A stretch of 64,000 bases of DNA, taken from assembly GCA_958510875.1 (NCBI GenBank), contig OY294069.1, forward strand, positions 164,857,111-164,921,110. The letters run 5' to 3'. Positions 32,721 through 43,479 of this stretch are shown here, one piece after another (position 1 is the first letter of the stretch; each line of letters opens with the position of its first letter). A program made the position numbers and the translations under genes. The stretch is from Endomychus coccineus. Its lineage: Eukaryota > Arthropoda > Insecta > Coleoptera > Endomychidae. The notes under the pieces are model-generated. The model made no database searches and had not been told where the DNA came from. It saw only the letters and a list, made by a program, of their open reading frames with translations.

Positions 32721-34199
32721 CCCTTCTAAATTACCCAGATTGTTTCTATACTTTGAGTACACGAGTGGGAAACCTATAGTGTTCGAAGAATATCGTGTGT
32801 CAAAAACTCTATCAAAGGTGTTGCCTTAACGGTTTTTAACTTGTTCGTAGATCTACGAGCGGGTTGTATTGCAGCTTCCAAAAGTTTGGCATAGATATGT
32901 CGATAATATTCTCGCGATTATAAGTAAAGATTTTGGTTAACATGCCTTTTTGAACACGCCTACTAGCAATTCGGATAAGCAGCATCCCTTCCTTGATTTC
33001 AGCATTATAAAAGATGGTAATCCCTTGGAATTCAACATAATACATAAAACTCACTCATACAAATAAGTATTATCCTGCGATACAGTTACACCTATTAATT
33101 ATTAATTAGAAGGATAAATCGTGTCTGTGATGATATGTTTTAATGAAGAAAATTCTTGGCGTGCAGATGAGTTGTTAAGTTATTCAAATTCCAGAAAAAG
33201 TTTATCCTCCAGCAGGATCCGAACTTGCGATCTCTAGATTGCCGAATTCTCTTCCTTAAATCCTAATAATTATAAAACAACTTCTTTTAACAGTCTTGTT
33301 CATAGATTAGGCATCACTTAACAAACACAATAAACCTAATGATAATTGCCACCTAAAGCATTCCACGGCACGAACAGTTAAAAAATTCCCATAAATAAAC
33401 CGTACCTTTTCCGCACCGTCTGTAGTATCACTTAACAAATATTTTTTACTTTTTTTATTGAAAAATGAATAAATATAGCTTCCAAGTTCAGAAGTTGCGC
33501 ATTTGTTTTCAAATGAATGGGTGGAAGGTTTACTTGCCGCTCTGTGCGTTGGCTTCGCATATCGCTTAAGCTCCACCCAACAACATTGTATAAGACAAAT
33601 TTGGCTGTAAGAACTGTATTTCGATAAGAGCTGGAGGACTAGGACATGACGAATCAATAATAGTGGTTTAATTGGTTTCACCAAGTCTGAATACATCAAT
33701 AACACTTCAGCGGAAAAATATAAATTGGATCCAACCGTTTGAAGATTATTTTCAATTTATTGTCCTGGTGAGATCTTCGCTTGAATGTTACACAATAGAG
33801 CCGGTCCTGCTGAAGACTTTACTCCTTGACCGGATGGATGATGAATGGATCGTATAGTGCTTACACACCAACGTACATATACCCAAATGACCATTGTTAT
33901 TGAAATTTGAGATGTTCTAATGATGTCCATTTTATATTTTTGTTAGAAGTATGCGTTACAGGAAGTTGTCAACAATTTTTAATTGCGGCTACTTACAAAT
34001 TATAGTGAAGGTCCGATGCAATATTACGCCCAATTTGACCATCAAAACGAAAGAGAATCTGACCCATTCGAACCGCCCGTTGTGTCTTGCAATTTTGGTT
34101 ATTTCCTTTACCAAAGGTCGTGGCTCATGTCGATGATGGTCAGAGCTGTTTAGGTACCAGTTAGATGTATAATTTTATTCATAAGCAGTACCTGGGTAG
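32721..34199. other. Unassigned sequence with a tRNA-like B-box
   Basis: No gene is supported. Near 33205-33250 the minus strand reads AGAGATCGCAAGTTCGGATC then CTGCTGG, similar to the T-arm (B-box) of a tRNA or tRNA-derived SINE, but no complete cloverleaf could be folded. A 132-codon minus frame (33307-33705) has no recognised domain. Confidence 0.35.
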
Positions 34200-34690
34200 T
34201 ATCAATAAAATTCTTCAATTACCAATAACTTAATAAAAATGGGAATAATATTAATAACGGTCAATTTAAGTGTAAAGAAAAATACAATTTATGCTTGAAA
34301 CCATAAAATTTATTTCATAATTTTAACAATAATTATTTCACTATAACTGAAAAATACCCTTATCCACTTGATGACCTGTCGGCTACCAAGTAGCCATCAT
34401 TCGAGTAAACTAAATTATAAATCAAAATGTTACTGTTTAAATACTATTTGCGGATAATAATGCTAACAAGGGATTACCCTCAGCAGGAGATAAATCGGTA
34501 TTACGTAGATATTTGTCTGTGCTGTATTTTACTAGTGATAAATTAAAACTAAAATGGTGTTACCTGTATTCAAAATATGTTCAGCTAACGCTGATTTTTC
34601 ACCATTATTTTTCTTTATATGGGCAAAATGTTCTTTATACCGAGTTAAAATGTTCCATTAGTTTGACCTACATAGCATTTTGAACACGAT
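34200..34690 (-). mobile_element. Penelope-like element 3' part with GIY-YIG remnant
   Basis: On the minus strand CYVGQTN is followed, after a 1-nt frame slip, by NILTRYKEHFAHIKKNNGEK and SALAEHILNTGNT. The 'YVGQT' plus 'R..EH' pattern is the GIY-YIG endonuclease domain that ends Penelope-like polyproteins. Downstream is the untranslated tail (GATTTATCTCCTGCTGAGGG) and a hammerhead-like hairpin whose core reads CGAATGA instead of CTGATGA. Decayed. Confidence 0.65.
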
Positions 34691-34880
34691 TTATAATCGC
34701 TATGTGGGTCAAACTAAAAGGAACATTCTAACTCGGTATAAAGAACTTTTTTTTACATTTATAATTTAGTTTACTCTGATGATGGCTACTTGGTAGCCGA
34801 AAGGTCCCCATCAGTACATTAAGAGTATTTTTAGTGGATAAGGGTGCTTATTTCTTATTTATAGTGTTATGTGTGAAGTC
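34690..34880 (+). mobile_element. Penelope-like fragment, head to head with the previous copy
   Basis: RYVGQTKRNILTRYKE is encoded at about 34697-34745, then the sequence jumps directly to the terminal region TTTAGTTTACTCTGATGATG. It is joined back to back with the minus-strand copy at about 34680-34698. It carries a candidate hammerhead at 34772-34816. Confidence 0.6.
34772..34816 (+). ncRNA. Hammerhead-like motif, Penelope family 2
   Basis: TACT, CTGATGA, an extra T, stem II GGCTAC-TTG-GTAGCC (perfect 6 bp), GAAA, then GGTCCCCA, TC and AGTA. TACT and AGTA pair as stem I; A15.1 can pair with the T before the cleavable C. Stem III is minimal: one A-U pair, or three pairs if one A is bulged. 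Catalysis as a monomer is doubtful. Small hammerheads of this sort are known from Penelope-like elements and can act as dimers. Confidence 0.5.
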
Positions 34881-35736
34881 TTTTATAGTTTAATAATAAT
34901 AATTTCACCAAAACTGGCATTATCAGGAGAATGTTACGTTCAGCAGACTACGCTTGTCTTCATTTTTCCTCTAATTCAAAAACATGTATTTGGTACTTAT
35001 CAATGTTTTAGAGTATTACACATCATTTTATCTTAGTATAATTACAAGCTAGGGAAAAGTGACGAGCCACAATGTTACAGAATAATGATTCTGCCATTTC
35101 GGTTCTTATTACGTATTAATTCATCAAGAGTTGAATAATGAATATTAATAAGAAAATTACACTGGTATGATACTTTGTTGACTGTAGTATCCTAAAAAGA
35201 TAAAGATTCGACAAAGATTGGGATACTATGGGAGTGATTTATAAATTTATAATGCGCCTTCAACCGCACAAGAATTTTAAATGTTCATATTCACAACTAC
35301 TCTGACATTTCTCTCAAAGGCTTTGACAACTGCCTTAAATTTTCATTTATCGCGAAAGCATGGCGACTTAATTTCTATTTATATACCATTATATTATGAA
35401 ATGAAATAAATTTGGAAGTGGATACTTCATTCTGCCTAACATTGAACATTGTCCAACCTCCTAAATACTTGTTTGTGTATCTTGAAAATGCTTCTGGCTG
35501 GCTCCAACTCTTAATTATACCGATTCGTAAAACTCAAGCTGTATACACATATAGGTACATAATGTAGTACATGAATAAAACATTATAATACTATAAATAA
35601 GAAATGATTAATCAATAATTAAAATTTGGGGTGAAGCTAAAATTTTTATAACTCAATAAAATCTACGTACCCAGTACACATTGAAGCAGTTGTAAAAATA
35701 AAATATCATAGAACGAGATCACTATCAACAAAGTAA
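34881..35736. other. Unassigned sequence
   Basis: No gene or repeat recognised. Confidence 0.4.
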
Positions 35737-35952
35737 CTATGACATTTTTCTGAAGAAATGCTTTAGTAACATTCTAGTTTGTATGTTCCTATAATGTATG
35801 GGTAAATTATTCCATATCTTTGTAATAGAGAAATGAGTATTTTTGTGGTTAAACACCTCCAACCCCCCAATTGAAAAGCTATAAATACATCCCTGGGTAT
35901 AACAATGGTCTAAGGATGGATCCCTGGGATGAGGGATGAGATCAAAATACAA
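35737..35952 (-). mobile_element. Non-LTR retroelement C-terminal fragment
   Basis: The minus frame reads HTHFSITKIWNNLPIHYRNI then LLKHFF, like the 'F....LWN.LP......S...FK..L' tail of CR1/Jockey-type reverse transcriptases. It is short and lacks upstream domains. Confidence 0.4.
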
Positions 35953-36505
35953 ACTTATTATAATGCATTATGTTTCACTTACTTATTATTTCAAGCTATG
36001 TCAGTGGAAAAATCTGTTCAAACTGAGGAATAACAAATTTTGAATGAATCAAACAGCCAACCATTGATACTCCCACGACAGAATAGCCTGTATATTGAAT
36101 AATTTAAAACATTGAATATGACGAATGGTATTCAAACAGAAGGAGAACAAGTTAAATAAGTCAATTGAATAGTCAGCAATTTAACAGTCTGTGCCTTGTG
36201 AAATGAATGTCTTTCTGAGGGATGAGGTAGTAAGTCAACTGAATAGTCAATCAAACAGTCTGTGTACTGAGAATTGGATGTTTGTATGGGGGATGAGATC
36301 AAAATACAAAATTATTGTAATGCATTATGCTTCATTTACTTATTATGTCAAGCTATGTCATTGAGAAGATGCTGTTCAAACTCAGGAATAACAGATTTGA
36401 AATGATTCAAATAGGCAACGCTTGATTTTCCAAGACTGAACAGCCTGTATATTTAATAATTTAAAACCTTGAATATGACTAATGGTATTCAAACAGGGAT
36501 CTCTT
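35925..36505. repeat. Direct duplication of about 190 bp, 360 bp apart
   Basis: GGGATGAGATCAAAATACAA ... CATTATG(T/C)TTCA(C/T)TTACTTATTAT ... AACAGCCTGTATATT ... GGTATTCAAACAG occurs at about 35930-36140 and 36290-36500. The copies differ by scattered substitutions. Confidence 0.6.
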
Positions 36506-36539
36506 AATTACAACTTTGTAAGAATGTTCTTACGAAGTT

Positions 36540-36640
36540 ACAATTAGGAAAGGAGAAACACCTGGGATCCCAGGATCATTGTTATACCTCATGTACACAA
36601 ACGACTTGATATGTATAATGCAACCTTTACTATTTTTATC
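36540..36640 (+). mobile_element. Reverse transcriptase motif scrap
   Basis: A plus frame reads KGETPGIPGSLLYLMYTNDL, matching the 'G(V/I)PQGS.LGPLLFLIYINDL' block before the catalytic motif of non-LTR reverse transcriptases, with a short deletion. Nothing else of the domain is nearby. Confidence 0.55.
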
Positions 36641-37529
36641 TTCAACTTATTTCTCTCTTTAATCTCTATAAGAAGCAAGCAATTGATGGCCATACCTCGG
36701 ATTCCATAAAATTCGAGTTTCCGTTTTCTTCAGTTAATAACTCATTCTGAGCATGCTACTGTGTGGTGGAACCATAGTCAATATATTGACAAATCTAAAA
36801 AAAATAACAAGCTGTAATATTCGGGTAAATACCTACCCGTGATGAATTCAAGAATTATTGACTATGAAATATGTAAAACACTTTGTGAAGAGCATTTTGG
36901 CTCCAACTAGCATAATGTAATGCAAATACACATTTTCTATTGAACACAGCAAGAAGTGTAAATAAGCCTACCCTTTCGCACCTTCGGTGAGATTAGTCCA
37001 GTTTCTATGAAGGGATGATACTGATAATCTGTAGAAGTAACGGCAATAGTCAAAAGACCTAATCACCTTGAACGTTTTTATTTCACTCCGACGCTCTTTT
37101 CTAGAATCCTGGTGTGATTTTCAAAGACTTGTTTGCACCTGACGTCGGCATATTTTTATGATATTTATCTCTGCTTCAGTTAACAAGGATCTCAAAAATA
37201 TTCAGCAGATGCTTTTAATATTTACTGGATTGACACAAATGAATTTTAGTGTTATTGGAATAAACTATTCATCCTTCGATAAAATTGATCAGAAATGTTT
37301 CACAATTCCTTCAATACCAAATGTTCCTGATTGTCAATTGATATAAACACATGTTTGTTCACATTCGCAATGAAATATTATCCAATATTTCATGGCAGTG
37401 TTTTCAAAAAATCATAATACATACTATTCAAATTTTCATGAAAAATATGAATCCCTAGATTTACTGATCTCTCAGACTTGTCAATATACTCAGACTTATC
37501 AATGTTAACATTGATTAGTTAATCAATGC
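36641..37529. other. Unassigned sequence
   Basis: No feature recognised. Confidence 0.4.
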
Positions 37530-37795
37530 TATAAATAATTATATACAAATTCTCGGAAAATAGGTCACACTAACACATATGCCTATTATTTTCGTCTTTA
37601 CATACGTTTCGGTTTTACGACCATTATCAGAAGACGTATTATGTCTCAAATGGGATTTCTTAAAATTAATTGTATCAAGCACAAAGCATTCGTATCGCAC
37701 CAATTTCAATTAAAAAAACACGAATAATCGAAAGTGTAACACATTAATGTTTTAAGTATATGAATATGTATGAAGAATCCACTGCTTAGCGATTT
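37530..37795 (-). mobile_element. Penelope-like terminal repeat, decayed copy
   Basis: Same family as 5775-6020 and 42793-43365. The minus-strand hammerhead motif (about 37592-37635) keeps stem I (GTCTT/AAAGAC) and the stem III hairpin AC-GTAT-GT, but the core reads CTGATAA and stem II has a mismatch. These changes hit an invariant G and predict loss of cleavage. Confidence 0.6.
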
Positions 37796-38079
37796 TCCTA
37801 TAATATACGGAACTCATGTCAAACAAAGTCTGTATACGACTGAAACAAAAAATATGACGCTCAAGTATCCACTTTCGAAACAGATGTTAAAGATGTATGA
37901 GGTAATAGAAAAAGGTTATCAGACCTCATTAGAAATATCGCTATTTGAACATTCTACTTAAAATATACCCTCATACACTATAAAGACGCATGTAGTAATT
38001 TGCAAAGGTTTTAATTGATTAAATTATTATAGATCTGACTTAATGACCGAATGTCTGTTCTACGATACTAGTTACAAAT

Positions 38080-39370
38080 TGTATTGAAACAGGCACATGA
38101 TTTACAATTTAGTTTTCTCTGATGATGTTTACTTGGTAGCTGAAAGGTAGGTACACATAGGGACGATTAAGGCATGAGCCAACTGGGCCAGGGCCCAAAG
38201 CCTCGACCTTGAGGAGGCCTCGTCTAGTTCTCAACTCGGCCTTAATAAAATCATTTAATTTTTTAATCGTAAAATGTTATTCAGGGACATTGAGAATTTC
38301 GAACTATATTGTATTATATGTATACTGGCAACAGTGGCAGGACTGTATTATTATGTATGTCCGCCGTCCGTATCTAGGTTTCTATGAGTCAAAATCCAAA
38401 GAAATATCCTTCATAAAGGAATATCAATGTGTTCGCAAGCATGTAAGACAACGCAGTGCTAGGGTAACGTTCCTTGAAGGAAATAGATAAACCGACGTAA
38501 CTTTTGAAGGCAGTCACAGCCAAAAATTTGAAGCAGAAAGCTTTGTACCAATAATCGACTCTCTAATTTGCAACATACAAACGCGCAGCAAAAAATATGA
38601 GGAGATATTTCAACTGTTTCGGTTTTTTGAAAATATTCGTGATTTGAACGAAATTAAAATAGCATGTGACAAAATATTGAAATTTTAAGATACACGTATA
38701 CATGGGGAAGAGCTGAACTCGAAATGTCAACATTTCAAGTCATATCTGATCACAGACGGCGAAAAACTGGAAGAAATGGAAACAAGGAAGATTCATAAGA
38801 ATGCGATTCTACAAATGAAGATGAAGAGAACTGTTGTTGGATGAGGAGACTATGATTGGGTCTATTGGGATCAACACACTCTATACATACATGTATAATG
38901 AAACCCTATTCACAGTGTTCCCAAATATTGAAATAATATTGAGAATTTTTTTATCGATGATGACCCCTAACACGAGCGGTGAGCGTTCATTTTCAAAGCT
39001 AAAATTGGTCAAAAATGAATTGAGAAATCGTATGGCTCAATCATGTTTGAATAATTTGAACTTAATGTGTATTGAAAATGAAATATTATCAACAGTTGAT
39101 TTTCAAGACATAATTAATGATTTTGGAAATTTAAAATGTAGAAAACGAATTTTCTAATAAAATTCCATTTTATCGTGGATTGCTTTTGTTGAATTTTATA
39201 TGTTTATATACCAAATCGATATGTCGCAAATGGAAGCCAACATTTGCTTAGGGGCCCGGGGCCTCAAGAATTCTTAAGGCGTCCCTGGGTTACACAATAC
39301 TTTAATAGTATTTTTATTGGATAATAGTGTTAAATTCTTATTTGAAGTGTTATAGTGGATCCAAAATGAC
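38080..39370 (+). mobile_element. Penelope-like terminal fragment split by a hAT
   Basis: TTTAGTTTTCTCTGATGATG and CTTGGTAGCTGAAAGGTA (38108-38150) continue after the hAT as TTTAATAGTATTTTTATTGG and AGTGTTATAGTGGATCC (39300-39362). They match the 34.74-34.88-kb copy. The stem II pairing is degraded. Confidence 0.5.
38158..39288 (+). mobile_element. hAT element with ZMYM1-like transposase relic
   Basis: Ends TAGGGACGATTAAGGC and CTTAAGGCGTCCCTGG are inverted. GGTACACA and GTTACACA flank the element (7 of 8 equal). In the plus strand, FVPIIDSLICNIQTRSKKYE, LFRFFENIRDLNEIKIACDK, a stop, FKSYLITDGEKLEE and finally FPNIEIILRIFLSMMTPNTS then GERSFSKLKLVKNELRNRM (38834-39157) give the C-terminal part of a hAT transposase with the dimerisation signature. 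The N-terminal and catalytic parts are missing, and stops occur. Confidence 0.78.
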
Positions 39371-40150
39371 TTATGAATCAACGAGGAACGAATCAATACG
39401 TTCTTTGTGCCTTGTCACCAAAAATATTCTCATTCTTGACGAATCAAATGCACGCATTTAGAGATCTTACGGAATATCAAAAGGACGTGCAAATTAGTAT
39501 TCCTCAAGGAGTTACATACATGCTACGTGAGATAATTAATGCAAACGAAAATTTAATATTGTTGAATCGACTTTTCAATCGGAAATGAAAGTGCAATATA
39601 GTGCAAGTAAAAGGGCAGGTATTTCTGAATAATGGAATGTTATCGAATTTCAATCGAATTATTGGGTCGCATGTGCAACTAAGGGGGTAGAATAGCTAGG
39701 CCAAGGACACATATTGTCATTAGGAATTCGGTAAACACAATCGTGAACAGGTAAAATTTTTATACGATTCAATAAGTTTTAGGGAGAAATTTGAATTGAA
39801 ACGTCGAGATTTGTTGGAAGGATTTTATGAATCATGTTAACCTATATTATATTCAACGAGAACAAAATTAAATCTGGAGATTAGGCGAGATAGAATTGAT
39901 ACAGTACATGAATTTGAATGAAGAATATTTTATTTTAATTTATATACTGAACAAATATCTCCTAGACCTTGAGGGAATATAAAAACTACATAAATTGTGG
40001 GTGTTCTCATATTTAATATCAATTTCACGGAATTCTCTATATATTCGACGATTCCATGAAGCCTTATACTGAGTGAAAATTTCGGTGATCCTAATATCAA
40101 CAATTCCAGTTCATTTAGCCAGAAAAAACTAGCTCCATGATGATTATGTT
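39371..40150. other. Unassigned sequence
   Basis: A 71-codon plus frame (39373-39588) has no recognised content; nothing else is supported. Confidence 0.35.
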
Positions 40151-40154
40151 AATG

Positions 40155-40440
40155 TTTTTTATATCCTTCTGACATCCCGGATCTCGAACTTATAGAAAAT
40201 CTGAGCTGTGATTTAAAATAGCAAGTATCGTCAGAAATGTTAATAGAAACATGAAATTTTCAGAATTTGAATGGAACTGTCCGTTTCTTTGTGTCCTTCT
40301 AACATCCCGGATCTCGAACCGATAGGAAATCTGTGGTATGATTGGAAATATTAAGTATCGTTAGAAATGTTGATAGAAACATAAAATTTTCTGAATTTGA
40401 ATGGAACTGTCCGCTGCTTTGTGATATTTCATGTTCAAAT
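40155..40440 (+). mobile_element. Tc1-like transposase tail, tandemly duplicated
   Basis: PDLELIENLSCDLK parallels 'SPDLNPIE.LWCDLK' of Tc1 transposases, where the Glu is catalytic. The surrounding ~133 bp (CATCCCGGATCTCGAAC ... TTTGAATGGAACTGTCCG) is present twice in a row, at about 40172-40290 and 40304-40422. Stops interrupt both copies. Confidence 0.5.
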
Positions 40441-40559
40441 ATAAAAACAAATTTCACTTTGTTGAATATCACTTTATCTAAAAGAAAGTTTGCAATTTCG
40501 AACTTTGTAGTTCATTATCCTACAATCCTAAGAATGTAATTACCGATAGTTTAATCCTA

Positions 40560-40740
40560 TTCCGTTTACTATCTCGTGGTGGACAAGATTTCTGATGAGT
40601 ACCGACCATGAAAATATCCATAGAAAAGGGAGAGAGCGCCCACTTTTCTACGATGTTCAATGAATTTTTAAGTGTGGCATCTCCAAGCAAACGAATAGCT
40701 CCTCTCTGAATAGAATCTAATCTGACAGTACATGTAATAT
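40560..40740 (-). mobile_element. Non-LTR reverse transcriptase tail fragment
   Basis: The minus frame reads VRLDSIQRGAIRLLGDATLK then NSLNIVEKWALSPF, like the 'LD.IQRRAIRLIGDP.L...L..L.HRR' block after the RT domain of CR1/Jockey-type elements. No longer open on either side. Confidence 0.55.
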
Positions 40741-42790
40741 TACATGCGCTGTTTCAATTACGTTTTAGACCAGTTTCATCAAGATTTTTTCAAACATTTG
40801 CAAGCACAAGTCCACATTGAAAAAAAATCGTGAAATTAAGCGAAGTAATAGTTGAAGTTTTTTTTAATAATAATTCTTCTAACAGAAACGAAAAATTGAT
40901 TTATATTATTTCACATTTATCCGAATAATAACTAAAATCGACAATTAGAAGTCGTAATTCAAACAGAATTTCATCCATTTTTCCAACGCCTACTATTTTA
41001 GATATTCAGAATGCGCTTACTCTAAACAAACTGTTGTTAAAAATGAAAAACTAGCAAAACGAAGCTTATAAAACCTTCATGTTATTTGCTATGAAAAATT
41101 TTACATTCAACAATTGAGAGATGCTTATTATGTTGTGAGTTTTGTGGATGGTAATTCTTTCATTTTTTATAGACAACGAACCATTAACTATCAGAAAGTT
41201 TATAAAAAGAAGCTTTAAAGAAGCGTTTTTTGTTCTCATTGTAAGGATTAACTTCACAGAAGTAAGGAAAACATCCACTTCAGCAATAATAAGTGTGTGG
41301 GATTTTTTTCTTTAAAATTTTGAGATACATTACATTTCCTTGTTCAAATTACAGATACATAAATAGATTTAATTTTTTATTTTATCGCATAAAAGCTCAA
41401 CAAATACAGAGAAAATTTTTTGTTTTTCCGTAATAACCTTGTCATTCAATAATTTCTTCGAATGTTCTATGTAATCTACCATGTTTATACATTTAACTCA
41501 ACAGGTATGACTTCTAGTATTGAAAGAAAAAAATTCGCCCCTCTTTGAGTTTTTCTGAATCCGTCACTGTTTCTACTACATAATACACTATTTTCATTCT
41601 TCCAAGTTTCAAACTTATCCAAACATGTGGATCGCATTGAATATTTAACTAATGCAGTTATTGAAGGAATAACAAATCGAAAAGAATTCCACATACAAAA
41701 CGAGGCTTCTATTCATATTGAAACTACAATCGAAGTAACCTATCTGAAATCTACAGTGAATAAATAGATAATAAGTGTACAAATCGGATCGATTCGGGCT
41801 TCTATATTTGAGTTGTAATAATACTTACCTCCGATTTTTCAATTATTAAAAAAAAGCATGTCAGGAATTTGATATACTGCTCTAGAAAGATATAAGAAAT
41901 AAACCGTCTAAAAAGTTCCATGGGAGAGTTTGTTTGAAAGAAAAAGTAAGTGGAACGTTCACTTGTCTCATTCTCATATTTCTAGGATCCTCCTTCTTCC
42001 TGTGCTTTCATGAGAAGTACGTTAGTCTTCCATTTTAAATCCCTGAACACCACGTTATATTCTAATAGATATCGGTTGAGCTTAACGATTTTTTGCTCTT
42101 TTTGTTAGGATGCATGCATTTTTATTTAAATATCACGATAATAAGATACACAATACTTGAATGGAATTAGCATTCGATAGAAACGGGCGGTAAAAAGTGC
42201 TTTAAATCAGAAATACTTGCTTGTTGTCAGTTCTATTATAATAGTAGATGATGTGTTCGTTATTTTACATGCACTTATGAATATTAACAATCAGTGTTAT
42301 AAAATCATAATAACAATGTCGATAGGAAGCGACCTAGGTCAGGCTCCATTCCCTCAACCTGCATTTTTATAATATATGTATTGAAGAGCAAGAAAATACC
42401 AAAAATATATAAAAATTTTAAAGCTTGGCCACAACCGACGATACTATATATGGGGATCGACTGTCATTATTAAATTATTATGTCCTCCATAAAAAAAAAC
42501 AGTCGAGGTTATTAGATTTGCTCAAAATTCGAATCAAGGCTTAAATTCAAGTAGAAAAAGGGCAATAGTGTAAACTAAATTAAAATAAAACATTTAAATT
42601 ATGGAGTTTTAAAGTATAACGCTTTTTGATATTTCATTTTAATGTTGTTTGTTCTATATATTATATTTCTCCAATTTCGTTTACAGTTTCATTGGTAAGT
42701 ACAAAATAAAATATAAGTATTATAATTAGATTAATTTGTAAAATTTTTTTTTAAACAGATTGAATATTTTGGTAACCAGATTATTAACAT
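40741..42790. other. Unassigned AT-rich sequence
   Basis: No gene, RNA or transposon end recognised in these 2 kb. Confidence 0.5.
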
Positions 42791-42847
42791 CATATATAAA
42801 AATTCTTGGGAAATAGGTCACAATAACACTCTGTTTTAAAATTTTTT

Positions 42848-42889
42848 GTCTTTACGTACGTTTCGGTCTCACGACCATCATCAGAAGAC
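42848..42889 (-). ncRNA. Type I hammerhead ribozyme candidate (left arm)
   Basis: Identical to 43246-43287 on the opposite strand. Order on the minus strand: GTCTT (stem I), CTGATGA, extra T, GGTC-GTGA-GACC (stem II with a tetraloop), GAA, AC-GTAC-GT (2-bp stem III), A (cleavage base), AAGAC (stem I partner, perfect 5 bp). Cleavage would follow GUA. Confidence 0.7.
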
Positions 42890-43245
42890 TCACTATGTAA
42901 AAATAAAAAAAAGGGGTTTATTAAAACTAATTATATCACAAGCGTCCAAATCGCACAAATTTAATTTCAATCAAAACAGCCCACGCCGTCGAAACGAACC
43001 GAGCCACGAATAATCGACATTGTATCGTCAATATTAAAGTATAAAAATTCTTTTATAGTAAGAATCCACTATTTATAATAATATAATTTTTATACTTTAA
43101 TATTGACGATACAATTTCGATTATTCGTGGCTCGGTTCGTTTCGTCGGCGTGGGCTCTTTTGATTGAAATTAAATTTGTGCGATTTGGACGCTTGTGATA
43201 TAATTAGTTTTAATAAACCCCTTTTTTTTTATTTTTACATAGTGA

Positions 43246-43287
43246 GTCTTCTGATGATGGTCGTGAGACCGAAACGTACGTAAAGAC
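43246..43287 (+). ncRNA. Type I hammerhead ribozyme candidate (right arm)
   Basis: Stem I GTCTT (43246-43250) pairs with AAGAC (43283-43287); core CTGATGA (43251-43257); one extra T (43258); stem II GGTC/GACC with a GTGA loop; GAA; stem III AC/GT with a GTAC loop; scissile A at 43282. All invariant core bases are present. The extra base after CTGATGA also occurs in the second family here (34783), so it may be a group trait. Self-cleaving motifs of this small type are known from Penelope-like retroelements, where they sit in the terminal repeats and are thought to process transcripts. Confidence 0.72.
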
Positions 43288-43479
43288 AAAAAATTTTAAA
43301 ACAGAGTGTTATTGTGACCTATTTCCCAAGCATTTTTATATATAATTCATAATGGGTCAAGAATCTTTATTATTATTAACATCATTATCAATCATATGTT
43401 ATTATCAGAGCAAGATTGTGCTTCTTTATTAATCTGACAAGTTGTTATAGGAATAAAAACTGTTTAAAAAGAGGTAAAA

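Larger units (their letters stand above)
42793..43365. mobile_element. Palindrome of two Penelope-like terminal repeats
   Basis: The left arm (about 42793-43050) and right arm (about 43058-43344) are nearly perfect inverted copies: ATTCTTGGGAAATAGGTCAC versus GTGACCTATTTCCCAAGCAT, GGGGTTTATTAAAACTAATT versus its reverse, ACGAACCGAGCCACGAATAA versus its reverse. The right arm continues with GAATTATATATAA/TGGGTCAAGAA bases that are also found at 5775-5815. Each arm contains one hammerhead motif. No coding sequence. Confidence 0.8.

Noticed and set aside
33307..33705. 132-codon minus-strand open frame
   Set aside because: No domain, no splice or promoter support, and the region shows only repeat-like fragments.
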